Part shown: positions 26,083 to 35,133 of the stretch, one piece after another
Position numbering within the stretch: the first letter of the stretch is position 1
Layout: every line of letters starts with the position of its first letter
Source: Methylobacterium sp. J-026
GTDB lineage: Bacteria > Pseudomonadota > Alphaproteobacteria > Rhizobiales > Beijerinckiaceae
Length of the DNA: 64,000 nt
Direction: 5' to 3'
Assembly (NCBI RefSeq): GCF_022829585.1
Contig: NZ_JAKSYC010000113.1
Span: forward strand, 1 to 64,000
Notes under the pieces: generated by a model
Databases searched by the model: none
What the model saw: the letters and a program-made list of their open reading frames with translations, nothing else
What the model was told of the DNA's origin: nothing
Made by a program: the position numbers and the translations under genes

Positions 26083-26286
26083 TCACATGCGTGTGCCGGG
26101 ATCGGTGGGTGTGCCGGGGAAGACGTCGGGCTCGGAGCCCGGACCGCCCGGCTCGCCGATGCCGGGATCGTTCACCGGATAGGGTGTGCGCGGTCCGGTC
26201 GGCCCGATATCGGGCTCCTCGTCGGGGATCGGCGGGGGCGGCGGCAGATCGCCGGGCGTGGGCTCGGGTAGGCCGGGATTGGCCAT
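26083..26286 (-). CDS. Small Pro/Gly/Asp-rich protein, unknown
   Basis: 67 aa, about one third Pro, with many Gly, Asp and Glu and no Cys (PEPTPGDLPPPPPIPDEEP). It is almost certainly disordered. GGAGC lies 8 nt before the ATG (antisense of GCTCC at 26293). Similar short Pro-rich proteins are annotated in Methylobacterium genomes, as far as recalled. Composition alone could mimic coding, so confidence is moderate. Confidence 0.5.
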   Translation of the reverse strand: MANPGLPEPTPGDLPPPPPIPDEEPDIGPTGPRTPYPVNDPGIGEPGGPGSEPDVFPGTPTDPGTRM

Positions 26287-26412
26287 GACGCGGCTCCTGT
26301 TGGCTTGGGATCGGGACCAACGGACCGGGCTCGTGTGGGTTCCGAGGCCGCGTGGCGGGCTCGGAACCCTGCTGGACTCCGGAACGACGCGCTCGGCGTC
26401 GAGATTGGCCGC

Positions 26413-28068
26413 CTATCCGCGCTCGCCCGCGATCTCGAGCACCGTGCAACCGCATATCGGCCGCCCGTACTCGTCGGTCCCCTCGACGGTGACGCGGTGC
26501 GCACCCGGCGCGAGGTCGTCGGGCAGCCGTGCCGTCCAGATGTGGGTCGAGGGCGTCGCCTGCACCCAGCTCTTCTTGGTCTCTGGGTAGCGCGCAAAGA
26601 GTTCGGTGACGAAGGGGTCGAGCCGGCGGGTCCGCGCCATCGCCAGCGGCGGCCGGTCGCCGATCCGGGCGGTCAGGCGCGTGCGCGGCCCGCCGTCGAA
26701 CACGTTCACCACCAGGGTTGTGTCGGGAAGCGCGTCCTGCGGCACCGGCGGCCGGAGACCCTGGACCGGCCGGGTCGAGCGGATCACCTCCACGGCGCCG
26801 ACGCGCGCCTCGCTCTCGAACAGGATGCGCATCGTCTCGTCGGGCTGGCCCTGCGCGGCGACGTAGCGGGTCGTGTAGTCGGTGCCGCGGATCGACAGGA
26901 CGTGGAAGCCATTCGGCGTCCCGTCGCGGCTGTCGGCCGAGGGGATGCCGGTGCGCGTGTCGGGCCCGCTCCACCACGAGCCCGAGACGGCGGTCAGCAC
27001 GTGATGGTGGTGCCCGTCGGCCGGGTAATGGTGCTCGGTCGTGTGGGTGTGGCCCGCGAGGCTCAGCACCCGGCGCCCCGCCAGCAGATCGAGGAGGGCA
27101 GCGCGGTCGATGGTGATGCCGTGGGGATCGTCGGGCGTCGTATCGGTGAACAGCGGGATGTGCATGGCCAGCACGATCAGGTCGTCCTGCGGGATCTCCG
27201 GCAGGAGGTTGCGCAGGAAGGCCAGGCTGCGCTCGCCGATATGCCCCCGGTAGGTGTTGGCGCCGACCGGGACCGGCGGCCCCAGCCATTCGACATTGTC
27301 GAGCATCACGAACCAGGCCCGCCCGTGCCGGAACGCGTAGGTCGGCGCGCCGTAGACCCGCTTCCAGGTTTCGCGGCTGTAGCGGGCATCCGGAGCCTGC
27401 ATATTGAGATCGTGGTTGCCCGGCAGGCTGTACCAGGGCAGCCCGATCCGCCCGACGATGCGGTTGGACCGGCCGTAGAGCGAGAGATCGTCGAACAGGA
27501 CGTCGCCGGCGGTCAGGCCGAAGGCCGCCGGGATCGCCATGGCGCGGGCGACCGCCGTATCCCGCACGTGGTCGAGCTCGAACCGGCTCTCGGGCTGGGG
27601 ATCGGTGAACAGGACGACATCGAAATCCGCCGGCTCATCGACCCGGGTCAGGGTGAAGTCGATGGACGCCGGCAGCGGCCCGGTCGGCGCGACCCCGGGA
27701 TAGCGCAGGCCGATCTCGGCGGGCGTGCCGTTCGGCTGGTGGATGTAGGAATGGCACGGCACGTTGTCGGCGTCGCGCGGGAGGGCGTAGCCCGGCGGCT
27801 TGATCACGAAGACGGCGCCGTCGCCCGGCATCGGCAGGCGATAGCGGCCCTGATCGTCCGTGCGCGCGATCTCGCGGCCGTTCGAGACCAGCACGCCGGG
27901 GAGCGGAGTCCGGCCGGCCCCGGCCGTGGCGCCGGCATAGACGATCCCGGTGGCCTCCGCGGCCCCCTGGGCCTCTGCCCGGCCGGCCACCAGCCCCAAT
28001 CCGGCGAGGCCCGCCACGGTCTCCCGGCGGGTGAGGCGTCCATCTCCGGAGGTCGATTCGCGCGACAT
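26413..28068 (-). CDS. Tat-exported calcineurin-like phosphoesterase
   Basis: 551 aa. The N-terminus has a twin-arginine signal (RLTRRETVAGLAGLGLVAG) ending at AEA. A beta-sandwich N-terminal domain (LPGVLVSNGREIARTD) is followed by the metallophosphatase core: FTDPQPE, LTAGDVLFDD, LPGNHD, AMHIPLF and LAGHTHTTEHHY carry the metal ligands. A C-terminal beta domain closes the protein. This matches the three-part MetallophosN-Metallophos-MetallophosC arrangement of secreted enzymes in Bacteroides and proteobacteria. It is periplasmic and acts on phosphate mono- or diesters; the substrate is unknown. Confidence 0.9.
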   Translation of the reverse strand: MSRESTSGDGRLTRRETVAGLAGLGLVAGRAEAQGAAEATGIVYAGATAGAGRTPLPGVLVSNGREIARTDDQGRYRLPMPGDGAVFVIKPPGYALPRDADNVPCHSYIHQPNGTPAEIGLRYPGVAPTGPLPASIDFTLTRVDEPADFDVVLFTDPQPESRFELDHVRDTAVARAMAIPAAFGLTAGDVLFDDLSLYGRSNRIVGRIGLPWYSLPGNHDLNMQAPDARYSRETWKRVYGAPTYAFRHGRAWFVMLDNVEWLGPPVPVGANTYRGHIGERSLAFLRNLLPEIPQDDLIVLAMHIPLFTDTTPDDPHGITIDRAALLDLLAGRRVLSLAGHTHTTEHHYPADGHHHHVLTAVSGSWWSGPDTRTGIPSADSRDGTPNGFHVLSIRGTDYTTRYVAAQGQPDETMRILFESEARVGAVEVIRSTRPVQGLRPPVPQDALPDTTLVVNVFDGGPRTRLTARIGDRPPLAMARTRRLDPFVTELFARYPETKKSWVQATPSTHIWTARLPDDLAPGAHRVTVEGTDEYGRPICGCTVLEIAGERG

Positions 28069-28195
28069 CGGGGCTCCTGTCGGAATTCCAAGCCAGTGCC
28101 GAGGCAGGAAGCCGGCAAACCCGCTCCCGCGACGTGGCCCCAGCGGCCAAGCAGATCCGTTTGACCGGGCGATGACAGCGGCGTTCCCAAACGCG

Positions 28196-28229
28196 CGAGG
28201 CCCGCATCTCGGGGGAGATGCGGGCCTCG
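28196..28229 (-). terminator. Rho-independent terminator after the L,D-transpeptidase gene
   Basis: A perfect 15-bp stem (CGAGGCCCGCATCTC / GAGATGCGGGCCTCG) with a 4-nt loop sits about 40 bp past the stop at 28268 on the minus strand. A short T-containing tail follows. Confidence 0.8.
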
Positions 28230-28267
28230 GATGATTCGGAAGCGGGTCGGCAGCGCCGGCCGGCGGA

Positions 28268-29566
28268 CTATTCCTCGTCGCCGGGCTCGAAGGTCTGCGG
28301 CATCGGCTCGGCGCTGGCGACCGGGGTCGGCGCGCCGATGGTCGAGGGGACGTTCACGCCGTCGCGCTTGTAGATGTCGTCGCGGAACTGAACCACGCCG
28401 TCCGGGGTCGACCAGGCCGTGATGTAGGTCCAGTAGACCGGCACCGGCTGGGCGATGTTGGCGTCGACGCGCTTGCCGCTCTCGATCGCTTCCTCGACCT
28501 TCTGGCGGTCCCAGCCGGGCGTGTCCTTCAGGAGCCACGTGATGTACTCGCGCACGTTCTGCACGCGCACGCAGCCCGACGAGATGAAGCGGAAATCGTC
28601 GCCGAACACGCCCTTGGTGTTCGTGTCGTGCATGAACACGCCGTAGGGGTTCGGGATGTTGATCCGGACGATGCCCATCGAGTTGAAGTCGGCGCCGGAA
28701 TCCTGCCGGTAGGTGTAGCGCGTGCCCTCGTCGGAGTTCCAGTTCACCGATTTCGGCGAGACCTCCTGGCCGTTCGACAGGATGCGGATCCGGTTGTCCG
28801 TGAGGTAGTTCGGATCCTTCTGCATCTTCGGGATCAGGTCCTTCTTCACGATCGAAGCCGGGACCGTCCAGGTCGGGTTGAAGTTGATCTGCGTCGCCTT
28901 GGTGTTCATGATCGGCGACTGCCGGTCGATCTTGCCGACGCCCGCGGCGTGGAGCGTCACGACCTGGCCGTTCTCCACCGTCTCGACCAGGGCGGCCGGG
29001 ATGTTGGTGATTACGAAGCGCCGGCCGAGATCGCCCGAATAGGAGCGCAGGCGCACGACGTTGGTCTCGAGCTGGCGCAGGCGCACGTCGGCGGGGACGT
29101 TCATCGCCTGCTGGGTGGCGAGGCTCATCGTGCCGGTCTGGCTGAGGCCGTGGCGGGACTGGAAGCGCTTCACGCCGGCGGCGACGTAGGAATCGTACAC
29201 GCCGGAGCCGCCGGCGGCGGCATCGAGGTCGCCGGTGACGATCAGGCGCTGGCGCACGGCGGCCACGGCCGGGCCGCGGGAGCCGATGCGCAGGTGCTCG
29301 GCGCCGGAGACCGGGCGCCAGCCGCCACGGGTGACGATGTCCTTGTAGCGCTCGACCATCTGCTCGGTCGCCGCCACGGTCTGGGGCGAGAGGATCGGCA
29401 CCGTCTCGCGCTGCACCTGCATGCCGGCGGGCGACGCGTAGTCCTGCGCCCATTCGGCCTGTGCGTAATTGCCCTGGTCACGGGCCTCCGCGGCGCCGAG
29501 GCCCAGGGCGCTCAGGGCGGCCACGCTCAGGAGGGTGGTGAACCGGTTTTGTGCCGTCATGCGCAT
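28268..29566 (-). CDS. Periplasmic L,D-transpeptidase with peptidoglycan-binding domain
   Basis: 432 aa. A signal peptide (TLLSVAALSALGLGAAEA) is followed by a PG-binding-1 domain (LRIGSRGPAVAAVRQRL, VKRFQSRHGLSQTG). A YkuD domain comes next (VITNIPAALVETVENGQ), with the catalytic FMHDTNTKG and SSGCVRV carrying the Cys nucleophile. This layout is that of the YcbB/LdtD class, which makes 3-3 crosslinks. A tail of Pro/Glu residues ends the protein. It is divergent from the copper-type locus. Confidence 0.93.
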   Translation of the reverse strand: MRMTAQNRFTTLLSVAALSALGLGAAEARDQGNYAQAEWAQDYASPAGMQVQRETVPILSPQTVAATEQMVERYKDIVTRGGWRPVSGAEHLRIGSRGPAVAAVRQRLIVTGDLDAAAGGSGVYDSYVAAGVKRFQSRHGLSQTGTMSLATQQAMNVPADVRLRQLETNVVRLRSYSGDLGRRFVITNIPAALVETVENGQVVTLHAAGVGKIDRQSPIMNTKATQINFNPTWTVPASIVKKDLIPKMQKDPNYLTDNRIRILSNGQEVSPKSVNWNSDEGTRYTYRQDSGADFNSMGIVRINIPNPYGVFMHDTNTKGVFGDDFRFISSGCVRVQNVREYITWLLKDTPGWDRQKVEEAIESGKRVDANIAQPVPVYWTYITAWSTPDGVVQFRDDIYKRDGVNVPSTIGAPTPVASAEPMPQTFEPGDEE

Positions 29567-29796
29567 CGGTCGCTGGCTCTGGTCCGGAGTCTGTTCGGAT
29601 CGTGGCGGGAGGGATCGTCTCGGCCGCCACGCTGTCGGGTTGACGCTTAAGACTCCCTATCGAAGGGGCCGGATTGTGGCATCGCGGTGCGCCAGCGCAC
29701 GCCGCGTTCGGCTGCGGCCCGCCGGCAACAGCCACGACCCTCCGGGTGTGGCAGGACTGCCATAGGCGTTGGAAGCGCACGGGGTGCGGGAGCAGC

Positions 29797-30183
29797 ATGG
29801 GACCGGGTCCGACCACGGGGAATCGTCGCGGGGGTCCTCAGGCCCGGCCGCTGCGTGCCGTGATCGCCGTGCTGGCGCTCTATGCCTTCGTCCTTCAGGC
29901 CTTCCTCGGCGGCCTGATGCCGATGCCGGCGGCGGCCGACGGGATCTGCGCGCAGCATTCCGCGGATGGGTCGGATTTCGGCAAGGCGGTCCCGCACGGT
30001 CACGGCGATTGCTGCACGGCGGCTCAGGTCGCCGGCACCGCGCTTCCGCCCCGGGAGGCCCCCTCGGCGGTCGCGTGGATCGCGCCGGCGCACGCCTGCG
30101 CCGGCTTCGGACAACCCGCCGAACCCGGCGCCCGCCCCCCGCCCGGGGGCGGCACGTCACCCAGGGGACCGCCGACGGCCTGA
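29797..30183 (+). CDS. DUF2946-like small exported protein
   Basis: 128 aa from ATG at 29797. One hydrophobic segment (AVIAVLALYAFVLQAFLGGLM) is followed by a His/Cys-containing mature part: ICAQHS then VPHGHGDCCTAAQ, and HACAGF later. A conserved transmembrane segment followed by a HxHxDCC-type motif is the DUF2946 pattern, found next to copper and TonB transport genes. The C-terminus is Pro/Gly-rich. It is first in a four-gene run (29797-33843) on one strand with gaps of about 42-48 bp. Confidence 0.7.
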   Translation: MGPGPTTGNRRGGPQARPLRAVIAVLALYAFVLQAFLGGLMPMPAAADGICAQHSADGSDFGKAVPHGHGDCCTAAQVAGTALPPREAPSAVAWIAPAHACAGFGQPAEPGARPPPGGGTSPRGPPTA

Positions 30184-30225
30184 GCGATCGTTTGCCAACG
30201 GATCCCTCAGGACGGATGCATTCCC

Positions 30226-31200
30226 ATGAAAAGTCTCGTTTCGGCCGTGCTCGGCCTCGGCCTCGGCCTCGTCGCCTCCGCGGCACAGGCCCACGCGGTG
30301 CTGGAGCGCAAGCAGGCGAGCCCCGGCTCGTCCTATCGCGGCGTCGTCCAGATCATGCACGGCTGCTCCGGCAAGCCGACCACCCGGGTGAGCGTCACGA
30401 TCCCGGAGGGGCTGATCGGCGCCAAGCCGATGCCGAAGCCCGGCTGGACGGTGGCGACGACCCGCGGCGCCTACGCCCGGACCTACACCACCCACCACGG
30501 CACCGCCTCCGAGGGCGTGACGGCGATCACCTGGAGCGGCGGCTCGCTGCCGGACGACGCGGTCGACGAATTCACCTTCCTCGCGCAGGTGGCCGACACG
30601 TTCGAACCCGGCGCGACCGTCTACGTCCCGGTCCAGCAGGATTGCACGGAGGGCGGCTATTCCTGGTCCGAGATCCCGAAGGCCGGCCAGGACGCCCATG
30701 ACCTGAAGGCGGCGGCGCCCGCCTTCCGCATCGTACCGGCCGCGGCCCAGACGACCGCCGCGGCGGCAACCGCGACCGCTACCCCGGTAAAGGCTGGCGA
30801 CCTCAGCATCGAGACACCGTGGCTGCGCGCCACCCCGAACGGCGCCAAGGTGGCGGGCGGCTATGTCCGCATCACCAACACCGGCAGCACCCCGGACACG
30901 CTGACGGGGGCCGCTGTGCCCTTCGCCAAGACGGGCGACATCCATTCCATGGCGATGGAGGGGGGCGTCATGAAGATGGCGCCGGTCTCCGAGGGCCTGA
31001 CCATCAAGCCCGGCGAGACCGTGGAGCTGAAGCCCGGCGGCTATCACCTGATGTTCGAGGGTCTCACCGGCGCGCCCAAGGCCGGGGAGACCGTGTCCGG
31101 GACACTGACCTTCCAGCGGGCCGGCACCGTTCCGGTGACCTTCTCGGTGGCGCCGATCGGTGCGTCCACGCCCGGCGGCCAGCACCAGCATCAGCACTAG
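30226..31200 (+). CDS. YcnI (DUF1775)-PCuAC fusion copper protein
   Basis: 324 aa. The signal peptide ends at AQA, leaving His as the first mature residue (HAVLERKQASPG). This matches YcnI, in which the N-terminal His binds Cu(II). The YcnI domain runs to about residue 165 (IMHGCSGKPTTRV, YVPVQQDC). An Ala/Thr linker follows, and then a full PCuAC domain (about 185-320) with the Cu(I) ligands HSMAM, VMKM and YHLMF. The tail is GGQHQHQH. It is likely a periplasmic copper chaperone feeding oxidases or storage. Two domains are usually separate proteins. Confidence 0.9.
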   Translation: MKSLVSAVLGLGLGLVASAAQAHAVLERKQASPGSSYRGVVQIMHGCSGKPTTRVSVTIPEGLIGAKPMPKPGWTVATTRGAYARTYTTHHGTASEGVTAITWSGGSLPDDAVDEFTFLAQVADTFEPGATVYVPVQQDCTEGGYSWSEIPKAGQDAHDLKAAAPAFRIVPAAAQTTAAAATATATPVKAGDLSIETPWLRATPNGAKVAGGYVRITNTGSTPDTLTGAAVPFAKTGDIHSMAMEGGVMKMAPVSEGLTIKPGETVELKPGGYHLMFEGLTGAPKAGETVSGTLTFQRAGTVPVTFSVAPIGASTPGGQHQHQH

Positions 31201-31248
31201 CGGTCCGGCCGGAGCAACGCACCGCGTATCGACAGTCCCGAGCGCCCC

Positions 31249-31668
31249 ATGGCGTGCGCCCGATCCTACGGCACCCGGACCGGAGCCCCGGAGCGGCGAT
31301 CCCGGCTGAGTCCGACCGGGCGCCGCCTCGTGGCGATCCTCGTCCTGTATGCGCTCGCGCTCCAGAACGTCCTCGGCGGCCTCGCGATGGCCGCCGCGGC
31401 GGGGCCGGAACACGTCCTGTGCCTATCCGGCGGCACGATCGACGGGTCGGGGCCGGACCATCCGCAGATCCCGGCCCCTGGGCCGATGGCCTGTTGCGTC
31501 GCGTGCCACATGGCGAGCCCGGCCGCCCTTCCCGCCCCGGCGCCGGCCGAAGCGGTGCCGGCCCTCTACCCGGTGGCGCTCATCCGGTCGCGGCCGCCGC
31601 GCAGCGCGCTGCCACGGGCGCCCCCCGCGGCGGGTCCCCGCGCCCGAGCCCCTCCCCCCGTCGTCTGA
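31249..31668 (+). CDS. Second DUF2946-like small exported protein
   Basis: 139 aa. It resembles the protein at 29797: one hydrophobic segment (LVAILVLYALALQNVLGGLAM), then a Cys/His cluster (PMACCVACHMASP) and a Pro/Ala/Arg-rich tail. Cys and His spacing suits a metal site. It lies between the YcnI-PCuAC fusion and the TonB receptor on the same strand. The family assignment is by pattern and context. Confidence 0.65.
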   Translation: MACARSYGTRTGAPERRSRLSPTGRRLVAILVLYALALQNVLGGLAMAAAAGPEHVLCLSGGTIDGSGPDHPQIPAPGPMACCVACHMASPAALPAPAPAEAVPALYPVALIRSRPPRSALPRAPPAAGPRARAPPPVV

Positions 31669-31710
31669 TCCGATCGCCCCTGCCCGATCCTCAGACACGG
31701 ACACGATTCC

Positions 31711-33843
31711 ATGCCCAGCCTCATCCGGGCCGGCCGCCGCGCCGCCCTGTCGCTCCTCGCCTGCGCCACGCCATTGGCGGCCCGGGCCCAGGACCCCGCC
31801 GTCGCCCTCCCCGAACTCAGCGTCGTCGGCAGCGCCACGCCCACCGGGCCGCTCCCGGGGGAATCACGCGGCTCGCTCTCCGTCCCGAGCGTCGATCGCC
31901 AGCGCGCGGCGCTCTACCAGACCGTGGGATCCGTCGCCTTCGTGGACGCCGCGACCCTTCAGGACCGCTACGCCAACACCATCCGGGACGTGCTCAAGGA
32001 CGTGCCCGGCGTCTACGTGCAGGAACGCTACGGCCAGGAGTTGCGCCTGTCCGTGCGCGGCTCCGGGATCGCCCGAGGCTATCACCTGCGCGGCATCGAG
32101 CTGCTGCAGGACGGCATCCCGTTCAACCTCGCGGATGGCAGCGGCGACTTCTACCAGATCGACCCGCTCGCCCTGCGCGCGGTGGAGGTCTACAAGGGCG
32201 GGAACGCCCTCACCTTCGGGGCGACGACGCTCGGCGGCGCGATCAACTTCGTCACGCCCACCGCCTACACGGCGCTTGCCCCCAACATCCTGCGGATCGA
32301 CGGCGGCAGCTTCGGCACGATCCGCGAGCAGGCGCAGATGTCCCGCATCGACGGGCCGCTCGACGTGCTGGTCAACGCGACGCTGACGAATTTCGAAGGC
32401 TTCCGCGCCCACGAGGCGCAGGCGACGAAGAACTTCAACGCCAATATCGGCTACCGGATCGCCCCCGACATCGAGACCCGCTTCTATCTCGGCACCTACC
32501 TCACCGACCAGAAGCTGCCGGGCAGCCTGACGCTGGGCCAGAGCCTCACCACCCCGACCCTGGCCAATCCCACCGCGATCACCGGCAACCAGTCGCGCAA
32601 GGTCGAGACCGAGCGGATCGCCAACCGCACCTCGTTCCTCCTCGACGTCGGCAAGCTCGACGTGGACAGCTGGGCGATCCACAAGAGCCTGTACCACCCG
32701 ATCTTCCAGGCGATCGACCAGGACGGCTGGACCTACGGGATCAACCCGCACTGGGCCGGGACCTTCGATCTCGGCGGTTTTCGCGATGACGTGGTGCTGG
32801 GCCTGCGCGCCCTCGCCGGCCAGAACTCGGCGCTGCAATTCGTCAACATCCGCGGCCAGCGGGGCACGCAGACGCTGAATTCGCTTCAGAGCGCCTCGAG
32901 CTACGAGGCCTACGGGGAGAACCGGTTCTGGTTCCTGCCGGACGTGGCGCTGATGACCGGCGCCAAGGCATTCTCGTCGAACCGCACCTACAGCGACAAG
33001 GGTGGCCTACCCGGGGACGTGACCCCGCGTTTCGCCGACGCGACCTATGCGGGCATCAACCCGAAGATCGGCCTGCTCTGGCAGCCGCTCCCCGAAGTGC
33101 AGCTGTTCGGCGACGTGACCCGGTCCAGGGACGTGCCGGACTTCGGCGACCTCGTTCAGCAGAACCTGTTGAACACCACCTTCGTGCCCCTGCGGGCGCA
33201 GCGGGCCTGGACCTACGAGGCCGGCGCCCGCGGCCGGATCGACCGCCTCGCCTTCGACGTGACGCTCTATCGATCTGACCTGCGCGACGAGCTGATCAAC
33301 TTCTCGACCAATCCCGGCCTCAACATCCCGGCCGCGACCTTCAACACGCCGCGCTCGATCCACCAGGGCGTCGAGGCGGCCGTGACCCTCGACCTCGCCC
33401 GCGACCTCGTCGGAGCGGGCGACGGCATGAGCCTGACGCAGATCTGGACCCACAACGACTTCCGGTTCGTCCGCGACCCGGTCTTCGGCAACGACCGGAT
33501 CGCCGGCATCCCCACGGACGTGCTGCGCACCGTCCTGACCTATCGCCACCCGAGCGGCCTGCACATCGCGCCGGCCGTCGACTGGGTGCCCCAGGGCGCC
33601 TTCGCGGATCATGCCAACACCCTGCGGGTGCCGGGCTACGCGCTCTTCGGCGTCGAGGCCGGGATCGACTTCGCCAACGGCGTCGCCCTGTTCGTCGATG
33701 CGCGCAATCTCACGGACGCGCGCTATGTTTCGGACATCGCGGTCGTGGCCAATGCCAGGACCGCCGGGGGCGTGAGCGGACTGGCGGCATTCTATCCGGG
33801 CAGTGGCCGGAGTGTATTCGGCGGCCTACGCGCGGCGTTCTGA
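31711..33843 (+). CDS. TonB-dependent outer-membrane receptor, probably for copper
   Basis: 710 aa. A signal peptide ends at AARA. The plug domain contains VGSVAFVDAATLQDR, DVLKDVPGVYVQERYGQEL and LRLSVRGSGIARGYHLRGIELLQ-type segments. The remainder is a 22-strand-like barrel with short periplasmic turns and ends FGGLRAAF with a terminal Phe. It imports a ligand across the outer membrane using TonB energy. The neighbours (YcnI-PCuAC and two DUF2946-like proteins) suggest copper or a copper complex; iron or another siderophore cannot be excluded. No tonB/exbBD lie nearby. Confidence 0.88.
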   Translation: MPSLIRAGRRAALSLLACATPLAARAQDPAVALPELSVVGSATPTGPLPGESRGSLSVPSVDRQRAALYQTVGSVAFVDAATLQDRYANTIRDVLKDVPGVYVQERYGQELRLSVRGSGIARGYHLRGIELLQDGIPFNLADGSGDFYQIDPLALRAVEVYKGGNALTFGATTLGGAINFVTPTAYTALAPNILRIDGGSFGTIREQAQMSRIDGPLDVLVNATLTNFEGFRAHEAQATKNFNANIGYRIAPDIETRFYLGTYLTDQKLPGSLTLGQSLTTPTLANPTAITGNQSRKVETERIANRTSFLLDVGKLDVDSWAIHKSLYHPIFQAIDQDGWTYGINPHWAGTFDLGGFRDDVVLGLRALAGQNSALQFVNIRGQRGTQTLNSLQSASSYEAYGENRFWFLPDVALMTGAKAFSSNRTYSDKGGLPGDVTPRFADATYAGINPKIGLLWQPLPEVQLFGDVTRSRDVPDFGDLVQQNLLNTTFVPLRAQRAWTYEAGARGRIDRLAFDVTLYRSDLRDELINFSTNPGLNIPAATFNTPRSIHQGVEAAVTLDLARDLVGAGDGMSLTQIWTHNDFRFVRDPVFGNDRIAGIPTDVLRTVLTYRHPSGLHIAPAVDWVPQGAFADHANTLRVPGYALFGVEAGIDFANGVALFVDARNLTDARYVSDIAVVANARTAGGVSGLAAFYPGSGRSVFGGLRAAF

Positions 33844-34023
33844 GCGCTGGTATGCGATCAAGAAGAACATATCTGACGGTTCGGCAATCCGTTAAGGTTA
33901 AGAAAGGATGAACCCTGATGCCACCGTCGATCGGCGCTAGGATTGCAGCGTCGTCGGACAGCACGGGACCAGGCGTCCCACATCCGGACGGACAGGGCCG
34001 TCGGACGGCACAGGAGAGGCAGG

Positions 34024-34554
34024 ATGAACGGCTTCGATGTCACGTTCCGGGACGATCAGGACTGGGTCGATTTCGGCAAGTCCTATGTCAACTCGGAAGC
34101 GTTCAAGGCCCTCTTCCGCGAGGGGATGAAGCTGGTTGAGGAGACGGCGGCCTATCTCGATGGCGAGGGGCGGGACGAATCGCGCCTGGTCTCGCGCGAC
34201 GCGACGCTGAGCTACGCCGCCGAGAGCATGCGGCTCACCACGCTGCTCATGCAGATCGCGTCCTGGCTTCTGGTGCAGCGCGCGGTCGCCGAGGGCGAGA
34301 TGACGCCGGCCGAGGCCCTCCAGGAGAAGCACCGGGTCAAGCTCGGCAGCAGCGAGCCGCCGAGGCCCCAGGATTTCAATCTCCTGCCGATGCGCCTTCA
34401 GCACCTGATCGTGCGGGCACGCCGCCTGCACAGCCGCATCCTCCACCTCGACGTGCTGATCACGGAGGATCGCCCGACCCCGGCCCCCGTGGAGAGCCCG
34501 GTGGCCCAGCAGCATGGCCTGCTGCGGATGGCGTTCCGCATGCGCGAGGGCTGA
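34024..34554 (+). CDS. rcdA: RcdA-like adaptor, DUF1465 family
   Basis: 176 aa from ATG at 34024, with AGGAGAGGCAGG just upstream. The helical sequence (FDVTFRDDQDWVDFGKSYV, ESMRLTTLLMQIASWLLVQRA, VRARRLHSRILHLD) matches DUF1465. Caulobacter RcdA, a member, helps ClpXP degrade the cell-cycle regulator CtrA. Two adjacent GTTAAG copies (33891-33902) lie upstream, close to the CtrA half-site TTAAC in reverse. Promoter control by CtrA is an inference. A bidirectional terminator separates it from rpmE. Confidence 0.85.
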   Translation: MNGFDVTFRDDQDWVDFGKSYVNSEAFKALFREGMKLVEETAAYLDGEGRDESRLVSRDATLSYAAESMRLTTLLMQIASWLLVQRAVAEGEMTPAEALQEKHRVKLGSSEPPRPQDFNLLPMRLQHLIVRARRLHSRILHLDVLITEDRPTPAPVESPVAQQHGLLRMAFRMREG

Positions 34555-34579
34555 ACCGGCGCCGGGATACGCAAAAGAA

Positions 34580-34610
34580 CGGGCGGCCGCTTTCGGTGAC
34601 CGCCCGCTTT
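34580..34610. terminator. Bidirectional terminator between rcdA and rpmE
   Basis: CGGGCGG pairs with CCGCCCG around an inner CCG/CGG stem. AAAAG lies on the left flank and CTTTG on the right, so it can serve both convergent genes. Confidence 0.75.
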
Positions 34611-34645
34611 GAAAACGCCGCGCCCGAGGGGCGGCGGATCCGGGA

Positions 34646-34894
34646 TCAGCGCTTGCCGAGGTTGCCGAACCGCGAGTTGAAGCGCGAGACACGGCCGCCG
34701 CGATCGAGCATCTTCTGCTCACCGCCGGTCCAGGCCGGGTGGGTGAGCGGATCGATGTCGAGGTTGAGGGTGTCGCCCTCCTTGCCGTAGGTCGAACGGG
34801 TCCTGTACTCGGTCCCGTCCGTCATCACGACCTTGATGAAGTGGTAGTCGGGATGCTCAGTCCCCTTGGCCTTTGCGGCCGCGTCCTTCGCCAT
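34646..34894 (-). CDS. rpmE: 50S ribosomal protein L31
   Basis: 82 aa from ATG at 34894 ([20 protein letters not shown]). The core [18 protein letters not shown] then HPAWTGG and [11 protein letters not shown] matches L31. The zinc-binding Cys pair of type C+ proteins is absent, as usual in alphaproteobacteria. It is a structural protein of the large subunit near the central protuberance. It is divergent from the ABC exporter gene. Confidence 0.95.
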   Translation of the reverse strand: MAKDAAAKAKGTEHPDYHFIKVVMTDGTEYRTRSTYGKEGDTLNLDIDPLTHPAWTGGEQKMLDRGGRVSRFNSRFGNLGKR

Positions 34895-35133
34895 GACCTG
34901 TGGTCCCTGATCTGGCACGCCGGCGGGAAGCGCAGGAGGCGCCGCCCGGCCCGGAATGCGGAAGATGTCACCGGTTGCACCGAACCGTAGGTTCGTGGCA
35001 ACGGCACGTCCAAGCCGACCGTGGTGGCGGCCCGCGGCCATTGAACACACGCAATCGGATGAGCGGCGGCGTATACCGCAGGCTCTCCCCGGTCACAAGC
35101 GCCGCGGACCGGAGATCGGACACAAGAGGCGTG

